Source: Hymenoscyphus infarciens
Lineage: Eukaryota; Ascomycota; Leotiomycetes; Helotiales; Helotiaceae
Length of the DNA stretch: 64,000 bases
NCBI GenBank assembly: GCA_001414345.1
Contig: LLCB01000170.1
Location: forward strand, 58,965 to 122,964
Direction of reading: 5' to 3'
Shown: positions 22,239-34,200 of the stretch, one piece after another
Layout of the letters: every line of letters begins with the position of its first letter
Position numbering within the stretch: the stretch's first letter is position 1
The notes under the pieces: model-generated
Told to the model about the DNA's origin: nothing
The model's input: only the letters and a program-made list of their open reading frames with translations
Database searches by the model: none
Program-made: the position numbers and the translations under genes

Positions 22239-25200
22239 TTATTCAACACCCTCAACCTTCTTCACCTCCCTCGCCGGTTGCTTCGTCTCCTGCTGCCACT
22301 GATGCCAACTATTCGGCGCATAGAGAATATACCGATCCATAGCCTCTCGGAAGCGACTTTTGTATTCCTGTAAATGCACACGTTAGCCGCAACCCAAGAG
22401 AAGAAATGAGGGTAGGGTTGAGGTGGGATGCGATATAGCGGGGTGAGTCCAACGCCAAGCGAGAAGAAGCAAACAAACGTTTTTGATGGTCTAGTGGTCA
22501 TGATTTCCACTTGTCATATCACAACCGCCACACCATGTCGCGGGACACCGGGATTCGATCCCCCAGAGCCACTTGGCACCCACACCAGAGCCAATCCACT
22601 GCGCGTGTTGAACTGACAACCACACCAACACGCCAGCCACCAACCCCCCAACCACCCACATCACCCCGTACCCCACACACCCAAAAAAGCAAAACAAAAA
22701 GCAAATGCAAAACCACATACCTTAGGACTAGTAACAGTGGGACGATTCCTCCCACCCCCCGCAAACCCCCGATCCTTAATCCAACTCTCCAACTTCTTAT
22801 CCCAAGTATAAGTGCGAACCACATCAATAATCCCCACCACCAGCTCCTTCCTCTCCTCATCAATCGCCACCATCAGCGAGTAATCCATAACATCATTCCG
22901 CTGCAAGAAAAGCGTATCATTGAAAATCGCCGCCTTCAGTAATTTCTTCGAGTGCTCCCGTGCAAACAGCGGAGATTCATAGATAAACTCGACCATGTTC
23001 TCGTCGAGGAGGACTTCATTTTGTTCGCCGGTCGATTGGATTTTGCGATTCCGCATTGAACCTTTGAGATCGAAGATTCGCGTGAGGGAACGGTCGTAGA
23101 AGAGGTTTTCCATTACTAGGACGTCCCATTTGATTTCGGTCCCGGTGACGGGGTTTTTGATGATGATGGTGTAAAAGCCGAGCATTTTTGCGATGACGGT
23201 TGGGAGGTCGTGGAAGAGGGCTTCGGCCATGATGCCAAAGTACGCAGGTGCAAATTTAAGGAATGCTTCTTTCTCGATGGGACTCAGACTCTTGACAACC
23301 AGTCGATCATCCAATGTCTTCAAAAACACAGACTTGGTTTTCCCGCCTTTAGAATCCCATTTTAGGCATCGCGAGAGGGACTCCACGATTCGATCGGAAA
23401 CCCCGCATTTGCGACGGACAGCATCAAATTGCTCCGCATAAAAGATCTTGCATTTCATACTACAACTCCCATCCGAAAACGAGAAGCCCAAATGCGTCCC
23501 CGTCTCCCTTATCAAAGAACCCTCCACTTCAGCTTGATCCACGCCGTCCTCACACATATCAGGATTACCCGAGTCAGAGGAAGGAGGATGTTCATGTTTG
23601 CTAGCCTCCCCATGCGCGCGAATCTCTTCAAGACTGGATTTATACGCTTGCGATTGTAAGGTGAAAGCTATAAGCGAACTTGGTTCGTCTTCCCGAATAA
23701 TGACGTCTTGATCTGTGAAGATGTGATCGCTTGCGCTGATGGGGTAGTCGAGGGGTGTCCAGCCACTTGCTGATCGTTCGGCCCAGAAGTTGGTCAGCAT
23801 TTGCATGAGACTCTTTTTCTCGTGCTTGGGGATGTCGAGGGTGATGTCTGCGTTGGGTCTGGAGAGTGACTCGGCTAGTTCAGCGGCTCCAGGGATGAGA
23901 TCTTCTAGGAGAGAGTGATCTGCATCGCTTATGGTTCCTTCATCATCGGAGTTTACTTGACTTGCTGCTTGTTGATTGTCGTCTGTTTCTGCTTCTGTGG
24001 CGGTCTCATCGGCGGTTGCAGCGGTGCCAGTTGGAGAATGTGGTGCTGTATCTCCCTCGCCCGATTTCGCATTAAGTTCAGCGAGACCATCGACAATGGA
24101 AGTGATTTCAGACGCAGGCTGTGTTGGTGGTACTGCCGCGAGATCTTCCTCTGATGGACCACGCTCTTCGACCGCTTCGTTCACATCCTTGTAAACCTCG
24201 ACAATCGGTTTCGATGATGCTTTGGGAAATGCTCGGGATTGCGAAACTTTAGCTGCACGTTGCCTCTTGTCCTTCTGTCGCTCTCTTTCGAACTCGCGAC
24301 TCAATTGTTCAAAATGCTTGGCCAGTGTTGAAACTTTGGAATCTGATTTCCGCTTTGCATGAACGGATCTAGGAATGAGCGAGTGCCCTTTTCGGCTCTT
24401 ATTGATTGTGCCCAAACCCAACCTCTCAGATAGTTTTTTGTCTGTCGCTTTCAATGGCTCGGTTGCTGAAGGTCTCAACCCTTCTATGGGCGCGGAAGAT
24501 TCGTCTGATTTCTTGTTTTCCCTTGAGCTTTTGCTATGTGTGGTCGATCGGCGGGTAGCTACAACCGGCTGCGACCGCGTTCTATTCATTGGGGGTGAAC
24601 TAGCCGTGATACTCTTCCTCGCTCCCTCACCACGTTCAGATCTGCGAGGAATGCTAGAAGTTTCTGATTGAAGATTTTGTCCATGGGCCGATTTTCGAAG
24701 TTGTTCCACCTTTTGACTTAGTGTCGATTCCGTAGACATTGGGGGGTGACGCGTTAAGAGTGGTTCACTCTCAGATGGGGTTGTAGGTGTCAATGTACCG
24801 GGGGAAGAAGGAGTTTCTGCTGGTGGGGAATGCTCGTCGCCCTCTCCTTTGGGAAAGGCAAGGTCCAAGTGCTGGATGCCCTCACTAACAAGAACCTGGT
24901 TTTGATCAGTGCTAGAACTTGGAACCGACGATTCTGATTGCGGCTCAGAAGGTGGCTTGGGAGGAAGCGTATCCGGTGGTGTTGACTTTTCTTCTTCAAC
25001 CACAGCCGAAAGTGCTGCTTGAGCATCCTCTGCCGATACGTTGGAAGCTTGACGGGTAAGTTCAACTGAAGTCGACGGTGATTTTTCGTCCATGTCCGAA
25101 ACTTTCTCAATTGCCCCCCCGGAGACTACCGAGGTCGTTGACTCATTGTTGTCTATAAACATCTTTTTAAGTTGGAGGGCGGCAAGTCTTCTGATATCCT

Positions 25201-28200
25201 TTTCGGAAGGGAAGAAATTGGCATCGAAATCAGCAAATGCGCTGTCCCATTCTGCCACTCTCTCTTGCATGGCTCGTACTGCCCTGTTAAGTGGAATAAT
25301 TTCGTAATACTTCGAATTCATATATTGCTCCCGAAGTTTTCGAATAAGAGCCCCGTGCTCTTCTTGAGCTCGTTTTGCAAGGGTCTCTACCTCTGCCTTG
25401 CAAGCTTCAACCTTTTCAGGCGACACACTGTCGATGTTTATACCTTTGATTCTAGAGTGTACAGATGTCATAAATCGATTCCATCTTTCCTCCGCTTTGT
25501 TGAACATGTCATTTTTCAATCTCAAATCGTTGTCCACTTTCCATGTAACACGCGTGCGGGGAACCACGATCTCGAGGACATCAATCGGGTCGTAGTGTAT
25601 TCGAACGGCAACGTTGCGATAGCCAAAATATCGCAAGTGATCGCGGTGGATATCGTGTGGACAAAAGCCGGCCCGTAAACGCAACTCACTACTCCAGAAT
25701 GAGAGCTCGAGGTATTTTCCTAGCGAGTACTTCCAAGTACTCTCTGACATTGGCATTACCTGGGTCTCTTTTTGACAGATTTTACAATAACTCCACATCA
25801 AGATGGAATCCTGAAGACCCTTGATTTTGCATTGCGACTTTTCAACAAAGACAGTAATGCGGGCCTCGCCATGAACATAAGTTCTGTGGTGCTCCGACAT
25901 TTTTCGGTCACATCCATTGGCTGTACAGACAGTGTTGATGCTCCTGCAAAGATCCTCCACATAGCTGCCAAGTGTACAGTCAGGGTCGAATTCTTGTCGT
26001 GGGAGATCAAATTCCTTGTAGAATGCCAGAGACAATAGTTCGGGGCCAGCACAAGGAACAGTAGTCGCTGTACAGACAAGTGTGTGGAGCACAGTAATGT
26101 TTTGATGGGCGTGAGGGTCGAAAAGATCTAGGTTGCCTTGGATATAATTCTCGAATTGCCTCTTTTGTGTCTGATAATTGTGTAAAGCTTTATCGTACTC
26201 AGCATCATGGACTGCATGAAGAACCTCCATTATCTGCCTCGGAGCTCGTTTAACAGTTTCATGAACCATCTCGGGCTTGATGAGCTGGAACTTCTGGGGT
26301 TTTGACTTTTCATGCTCGGTCTGGTCCTCGAAGGTATCCTTGTCTCGAAGCTTTTTCAATAGTGCCAGTCTCCTCTCTTGTTCTCTTGATTTCATCAGCA
26401 AGTAAGGTTGAACAAATTTGACAAAGGGGGATATGGAAAGAATTTTAGTTTGATGCTTCGCTACCATGTCGCTGTAGAATGTAGGCATAGGAATGTCTTC
26501 TGGCATTTGGTCCTCGTGAGAGCCATGAGCATGGGACTCGTGAGCCGACACGAATTTGGGTGCTGGTAGGGTTTGGTCAAGTTTTTCGCTATGTGAAGAA
26601 TGCGAAATATCAGCGTTGCTGGTTTCTACGCTTGAAGGTTGCGATGACCGGCTTTGGTCTTTGCTTGCTTCGTGGGCATTCTTATCCATGATAGTGGGGC
26701 TGAAAGGACCTCGCTGTTCATCCAGTGCCAGAACTTGGAAAACATTTTTGATAGTTCCGGGAAACTCATCCCCTGTCGGTGAGAGGCTGTTTCCAGCATC
26801 AGCTACAGCTTGCAGTTTGTCTGTTGCAGCAGTCAAAGCCTCGCTGGGAGGACCATTTGAGCTATTGCCCAAATTGGTCCCTCGAGATGTGTGGTGTAAT
26901 GTCGGCGATACATTACCGCTGTTTTCGGCCACGGATGGGATAAGTACAAATTCATCTCGCATTAAACAAGTTTCCAATTTGAGGTTGTAGACGACGTATA
27001 CCATAAATTCGGTGATTTGTTTCATTTTGGTTAAAACGTTGACATTGGCTCCACGCAAGGCGATGGTACATCCAAGATCTTTAGGACAACCAGAGAGATA
27101 AATGTAAGTCTTCTTTCTGTTCGGTATATCCTTGTGAACAAAAGTTTTGACGTCGAAGCCTGAACATTTCCCTATATGTATAGGTCGTAAAGCCACCATG
27201 TCAATGGAACTGATGACTTCAGTTTGAGCACATCGCGAAACGGCTTCAATTACCGATTGCTTTACATTATAGGCGACAGCAATGTTGGCTTCGGCCAGAT
27301 ACTGAAGCGCTAAGCCCGAAACTTGTTTTTGTACCAAAACAATTTGTGGCCGCAATGAAGCAATTCTGTTGACCATGTTCCTCAGAAATTCCTTTTCCTG
27401 GGCAATCACAGGTTCGAGGCTCATAAAATGATGCTCTTCGTGCCGCTGGTATTCGATAGGAAATGAGACGATCACAATTCGAGGATTGGATATCGTTCGA
27501 GGCATGCTCTTAAGCGCAAGATTCTTGGTGAAAACCACCCCAGAAACATATGACGTGTCGCCAGGTTTACCACCCGGAATTTTCTTGACCTTGACGAAGT
27601 GTCGGATATCCATGTCTTCGTCTTGTCGTACATTGGGATTTACGTCGTCTGTGCACTGAAGGAGGATCGGAATCAACGCCTTTTCCCAGGAAGCGACGTT
27701 CGGTATGTTGTTGTCTTGTAATAGCTGAAGTAGTAGTCTTCGCACATGATGCAGACTAGCATCATTCAATTCAACAGCAGGCGCTTTAGCATCCCTCATA
27801 GACGCACTTCTAGTAACTCGAGCTGGCATGAGTGTTGAGCTTGATGATGCATTCTCAATACCCATCATCTCTTCATCCAAATATCCAAACCCCGGAATGA
27901 CGGTTCTTGGGGAGGAACGTGAGTGGTGTATGTGGTTGCTAGCAGCACTGAGATTTCGTCGCCTATTTGGTCTGGAATAGCCTCCCATCGGTGGAGTCGC
28001 AGTCGCCTCATCCACGCCACGGCTGGTGAAACTAACACCACTGACACTCTTCTCTGTCGTTCGTACTCTATGTCTCTTGCTTGCACTCATTAGAGAGCCA
28101 AACCCAGAACGGTCATTCTCGAAACTTGGCGTGATCATTGCCCCGCTGTTCATTGTCGCAAAGATGCTCATTTGTTCGTCTGCGCTAGAGCCTTCATCAG

Positions 28201-30184
28201 ACATGTAAGGGGCCAAATCTGGATCGATGATATTGTCATCATGAAAGGCTGGAAGCCGGGATTTCTTGTCCTCCGTAACCCCGCGATGAAAAGGCGCCCT
28301 TTCTTCGACGGTAGCTTTAAAACGCCCGAGAAAGTTGTGTTTAGATTGGTGTCTTCTGTGACCGGAGGACGGTGGTCGGCCAGCACCTGAACCACCACCC
28401 TTCAGGGACCTTGACGAACCCGGCCTAGGAAGTTGAGGAGAATCAATTTCTAGAACCGCCGAACGTCTGTTGGTGGAATCCCCGATTCGTCGTGTTGCTG
28501 GAATGGCCATCATTGGAGTTGGTAAAGGCCTTCCTTTGAGATCCTGAGTTGGCCGTCGTTCTTCCTGAGCATGATCAGCATCCTCCGCTTCAGCTTTCGT
28601 GCTCGCATCAAACTTTGCTTGTTGTGAGTGGAAGAACCTTGGAAGAGACGAATCATCTGCTGATTCATCTGATCCACTGCTATCGTGTCGTCGATTGATG
28701 ATATCAAGACATTTTGTGCATACTCTTAATGAGCCATGCACCCCAAAGCGCTGGCCTGATATTATGGAAGTGCACTTCGAGTCAAAGATACAACCGCAGG
28801 TACGACAATGGTGCTTCCTTCGAAATGCCGAAAATGTGTCACCACAATGAAAACATTCGCTGCAAATTTCGTCGGCCATCCAGAATTCTTTACTCAGCAC
28901 TTGCTTTCTCATTTGCTCAAGTCGAGCACTAACGGCTTCTGGCGCGCCTTCATTGCTTGTCGTTCCAGGAATACGGTGGTTACCTGAATACACTCGAGAT
29001 GCATCATCAATAGAAAAGGACCCATGACGAACATTATTGTGTGCGGAGGTATTTACAGGGTTCGTTTCTGGCGTGCTACGATCGGTGGAAGAGGCTCTTG
29101 AAGCTTGGTAGCCAGCTAAATGAGATTGCGTGATACGTTCAATGGCTGCTGGTCGTTTCAATCCATTTGTGACACCTTGTCTCAGTGAGACGTTTGAGCG
29201 AGACGAGTCTGTTGCTTGAAGTGAAGATAGAGCTGTGGAGGCGCTCTTTGACCCATCCGTGGGAACTCGACGTGGTTCTATAGATCCCTCACCTCCTATT
29301 TCCTTTGTGGGTTGGGGGGTTCTCCCATCATCCGTTCTATCATCGTCCGTCATTTCAGATTCATCAAGCAGGATATCATTTTCATAAGCAAGTATATCGT
29401 GTTGAGAATCACCAAATGCGAAGCCCGTCTGAGTTTCGTAGGGACCTGGAGTGCTAGTTGAGGAATTTGCTTCCGACTTGTGAGACTCGGTTCGCAGGCT
29501 GTCGTTATCCTTGAAAGCATTTACAGTGGCAACTGTGGGAGTAACTGCTGCCGATGCAGTGGCTTTAGTCAAAGGTGCCATTGAAGGTCTACTTGAAGTG
29601 GCGGATTTTGAGGTGGTGGGGGTAGAGATGAGTGAAGTTTTAGATGATTTCATAGCTTGGGATTGGCTCTCAGAAGAGTGACCAGCAAAAGACGAAGCGG
29701 TTGTAGGTGATTGGATTTGCGAAGAGGAGGCTGAAAGAGGAACAGGAGATATAGTTAGGCCACTATCTTCCCTGGTTGGTGCCATGGAACCTTTGGAGGT
29801 GGGCGTTGCACTGGCCTGACTTCTGATAGAGGCAACTTCAGCCGTATCGTCTGTTTTGTTTGACAACGAACTTGTCTTTTCCTTTACTGCCCCTACGGCT
29901 CCCCTAAACCGACTGTATAACCCACTCAGTCCATTTTGCATAATATCCCCTGTAATCCCTTTGCTTTCTGTGTTTGTGGATGGCTGAGGCGGCGACGCGA
30001 ATTCATTGAACGTAGTGAGGGTCTCAGACTGACATGCCGTACTGTGTATCTTGTCAAGCGCCTGAGAGAGTTGTTCTTTGTCAACTGGAGTTGAACCGGT
30101 AAGTGAAGCTAGGGAGCCACGCCTAGAGCGCAGGCCCAAAGGCATGAAGGACGGCGCCTGGAGGGAATCGTTATTCGCCGACAT
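22239..30184 (-). CDS. FAB1: 1-phosphatidylinositol-3-phosphate 5-kinase (PIKfyve/Fab1)
   Basis: A very long exon (30184-22721) and a short last exon (22367-22239, beginning EYKSRFREAM and ending KKVEGVE) flank a 353-nt intron (gtatgt...ttacag), giving about 2530 residues. A FYVE zinc finger lies at about 434-500, with ECFHCGDTF, FRRKHHCRTCGCIF and VCTKCLDII. A TCP-1/Cpn60-like CCT domain follows at about 858-1075, then the conserved Cys-rich region at about 1410-1550 (WSYCKICQKE, GKYLELSFWSS). The PIP kinase domain begins at about 2275, with the IFDLKGSMRNR loop, NDVMDYSLMVAID and the catalytic-end IIDVVRTYTWDKKLE. It phosphorylates PI3P to PI(3,5)P2 on the vacuole/endosome and controls vacuole size and retrograde traffic. 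Long Ser/Thr-rich linkers are normal for fungal Fab1. A 5'-UTR intron (gttagt...cccag, about 30329-30407) is likely. Confidence 0.95.
22480..22572 (+). other. tRNA-Asp(GTC)-like relic inside the last Fab1 intron
   Basis: The plus strand reads tggtctagtggtca (A box), then tccacttgtca with anticodon gtc at 22513-22515. An intron-like insert of about 23 nt sits after the base 3' of the anticodon, the normal place for a tRNA intron. Then come cgcggga and a B-box-like gattcgatccc. The anticodon stem pairs tccac with gcggg apart from one A/C mismatch. The acceptor arm (tttttga) has no 3' partner and the T arm is imperfect, so it is probably a dead copy. It lies antisense to FAB1 and wholly within its intron. 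Confidence 0.45.
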
Positions 30185-31240
30185 GGTGACTCTTTCTCTG
30201 CCAGCAGGTATGTATTGGGTGCAGTGAGATCAAGTTGGAAATTCGGTGCCGCAAGGACGGCGTTCGGTGCGGAGGAACATGTCATGAAAACATGAGGCTT
30301 CTGGTATGCGAGTTGAGGGTCCAGCTGTAGACTGGGCTATGTTAGCTTCTAGTATTACAAAATAATAGAAAGAAATATACATCTCCCAAGTATTAGGACT
30401 GACTAACCTTTAGGTATACGTCGAGGTTGATGGAACAAGGTCGGTATAGGCAAGGCTTAGCAAGAAGAGCGCAGACAGAAACACCAGGGCTTCTTGAATC
30501 ACTGCCATTTATGGTTCCTGGTAGACGGGAAAGTCTGGTGGTGTACAGAGAAATGACCTTGGAGGTTGCTGGTGTATGTCAAGGGCAGAGCAGAGGCAGG
30601 GAGTGAATGTGTTGTGCGCTCAATGGAGAGTGACTCAACTTGCAGCAATCAATCAACTGGGAGGCGACATGCTTGGTGAGGGTTATCAAAGTCGCTCGCT
30701 GGCACAGAGGCGGACAAGGAGAGTGAGTGAGATGCCGAGATAGTGAAGCGCAAGGCTGCTTGCTGTCTGTAATCGGTACGGACTTGTACTACCTCTCCAG
30801 CTTCCGGCTCCTCGGGCGAAGTGGTTGGCCTCCGATATGGGTCCGACGTCATCGTCCCTTTCTCATTGGCTCATGATAAATGGTCAGTGGGTCAGTGGAG
30901 TCTCTTGTCCGCCAAGACTTCTCCGCGCGTAACGTGACAGCGCGGACGCGACCTTTCTTGTGGATTTGATATCAGACTCCAGCTCCAGCCGATACCTACC
31001 TCCAGGTACCTCCACCTCCGACTACTCCATACACTCCTTTTCACCGTCCCAATAGATACTCGTGCCATTCGACCGCAGCTTCATCGTCCCACCATCCACC
31101 ACGACCGCTTCCTGTGGTACAAACCACGGCCAAGATTGATGCCGTAGGTATAATCCGTGGGAGAATGCACCGTCGTCCTTGGTCGCGATAGAACGAGCTT
31201 CTCTACGCGTTGCTTGCGATTAGTCATAGTCGCCCCAAGA
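30185..31240. promoter_or_regulatory. Divergent promoter region, FAB1 and the TPP1/Tpz1-like gene
   Basis: One kilobase between two start codons facing away from each other. On the FAB1 side a probable 5'-UTR intron is visible. The rest has normal composition with CT-rich tracts and no supported gene. Confidence 0.5.
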
Positions 31241-34200
31241 ATGCAGAAGAGGGCTGATATCCTTCGCGACCCTTGGATAGCATCTACTGTCAACAAGGAT
31301 CTATCCACAATCCATCGTGGTGTCGACGTCACCCCGTGCAAAGGAAAACCTGTGCAAGTAATTGAAGTGAGAACCCCATGCTTGCCGTTGCCTTATATTG
31401 ATGTTAACATGTCCAAAGATACACCACAAGAGCTCGGTCAATGATATTCTTCACATTACTGTATCGGATAGCTTTCATTACGTCCGAGCTAGGGTTCATC
31501 TTAATATAAAAGGACAGCCTACTCGGGGGGTCGTCATACACCTTGAGAAGTGCTCAGTGGTAAGATGGCCGACGTAATCCTTTACCCCGAGATGGAAGTT
31601 AACCCCTCTTTAGACATACGATAAAAAAAGAAAACAGTTGCTTCTAGATATCGAGACATTCTCCGTCATGGGCGAGGGCGCTGCTACTTATGGGAATCCT
31701 AATGATGTTCTGGATGAGAAACCCATAAAGGAGCTGATGAAAAAACTACGTGGCTCTTCGGATCTAACGAAATCACAACCTTCTTCGCCTGCTGCACCTC
31801 CTCAATCAAGTGGTCCTAGCCAGATAGGAACACAAGTCCTTGCCACCCAAGTTGCGCTTCCTACAAAACAAAGCTATCAAATGAAAGCTGGAGTCAAAGC
31901 CCGGGCCCCTACTAATAAAGATCTTTTGAGTCTTTTGGCCAGAAAGCCCAACGTTCGGCAAGACCCGAACCTCCCGAGGAAACCAACTGCAATTGAGGAA
32001 ATCTCGAGTGCTCAGATCCCAACAGTACTATCGCAAGTTTCGGATGCTGGAGTCTCTCAGCTGCCCTCCAACATTGGGGCAAAGGCTAGCTCGAGGCCAA
32101 CTATGAATTCTGACAAGGTGGCATCCATTACCGCTGGCGACAAGCCACCTCTTGTCAATTCCAACTCTGATGAAAGCGAAAAAGAGAACAGCCAAGAAAG
32201 ACTCGGTCGAACAAAAGCCACCATCCCTAGCCGCACCACCAATAACTCGCATCGCATAGCCCAACCCGAGGGGAACAATACATCCGAAGACCTCGTAGAT
32301 CGTTTCAGCGCCAATCCCTTTGAAGGGATGACAAAGATTCCAAGAAAATATGTGCAAATACCAAAGGACCAAGTGACAATTTTGGAACGCAAGGACGCTT
32401 GGTATGAACCTCCGAGTACCACGGGTCCACTTTATGCTGTGGTTCCAGTAAAAGTCCGAAAGGAATTTCTTGCTCATTTATCTTCGCGTGAACAAGCTCA
32501 GGGGCATACGGCAGCTACCAATTCGGAAATATCAGGCTCGGAGAGTGATGATGAGAGTGAAAACGAACATGCAGGGGATCCGAAATCGGGACAGGAGACT
32601 CGTTCTCCATCGGCCAAGGTCAAAGAGAAACTTGATCCAGAAGTGCCCACGGGGGGTCTGACTCAGGAGCGTACGGTGTCTCGCGATTCACAACGTCCAA
32701 GCCCAAAGAATGATGATGGGAACCCAATCGCAAATGAAGGAGTTTTGAATTCGTCTGGACAAAAGACTTCAGCTTCAGAAGTTCCATGGGCTCAAAGCCC
32801 CCTAGAGCACCAAAAGGAAACGCTTGCAAGCCTGGCCAGAAAGCAAAAAGAGCCAATTGTTGAAAGCACACCACAAGGGGCACCCGTAGCTGAACTTCCT
32901 ATAGCCCTTTCCCTAGCAGTGCTCAAATCGACTCCAGCTGTTGACCAAAGCACATCACGCGAAGCAACTCTTGTTCCTCAACCGGATCTCTTACAAAAGG
33001 CTGCCACTGCTGGCCAGAGCATGTCACGCGAGGCAACACCCCTTTTCTCAGCAGTGACTCCAGCTGTAGACCCAAGCACGTCACGAGAAAGGACACCTGT
33101 TCCCCAGCCGGATATTTTACATGAGGAGACAGTTGTTGGCCAAAACACATCACGTGAAACGACACCCTTGGTTGAACTTCCAAAATCGGCACCTCAAGCA
33201 GTGCCTCGATCGTTTCGGCGTTTTCCTCCAGTGAATTTCCCCAGTAGTTCTGGGATTGAATCAGAGCTTGAGCTAGATGAATTGCATGCTGAAGGTGAAG
33301 AGGTTGAAGGCGAACACATCAAAGAGTCAGACAAAAATATTGCTCAGGTCCCGGGTACCTCCCAAGAAGTGTCATCAACCGCTCTCCGTGGTTCAAGGGA
33401 AGTTCAAGTTGAAAAGTCGCCCTTTGTTGATGGTTCCAAAAGTCCGCAGAAGAACAAACTAGCGTCTTCTTCTGACCGCAGAATCCCAGCTACCTTTAAA
33501 CTAGATTCGAGCAAGCCTGAGGAATTTCAAGATGCCATGTCTAGTATACCAAATTCCAGTGCACCAAAATCCAGCTCTCCCGGTCTTTTTGTCACCCAAA
33601 ATGAAGAACCTGGACGCAACTTGGCTGGTGTAGAGGATTCTGATTCCGAATACGCTTCAGCTGAAGACAATACTTTCAATCAACTCCCGAGTTCACCTTT
33701 TCAGACTCACGCGATGAGAAGCTCGCCTCCAGTGCTTTCTCCTTCCACACCAAATCGAAGTCAGCCAGCAGGCTCTGTTATTCCGCGAGGGAGTATGAAT
33801 GGCACACCCTCTCGGGAACCGATGCAAGGGAGCCCTCATGCACAGGTGGCCTGCACGATACCAAACTCGAGTGGAATACTAAATAGTTCCCAACGATTTA
33901 CTGCACGTTCGAACTTGCAAGATCTCAACATTTCAAGCTCGCCTCCATCCATACCACAAGGCGGCCTAGCCGCGTTAGACGGAGCTTCCGATCATTCTCC
34001 CACCAACATTACCCCCTCCAAACGACGCTTGGCAGCAATTGCTGATGCGATACGACAAGAAGAATCGACCAGAAGAGACACGAAGGAAATGGCACGAGAC
34101 CGAAGACACGAGTTCCTTTTAAGGCTTCAAGCAGAACCTCCGGATATCATCCCTCAAACTCGACCTCAACCACCTGGCACACTTGATTCTGAATACAAGG

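Noticed and set aside
22511..22942. Plus-strand frame of 143 codons across the FAB1 3' end
   Set aside because: Low-complexity Pro/His/Asn-rich shadow of the FAB1 exon and intron.
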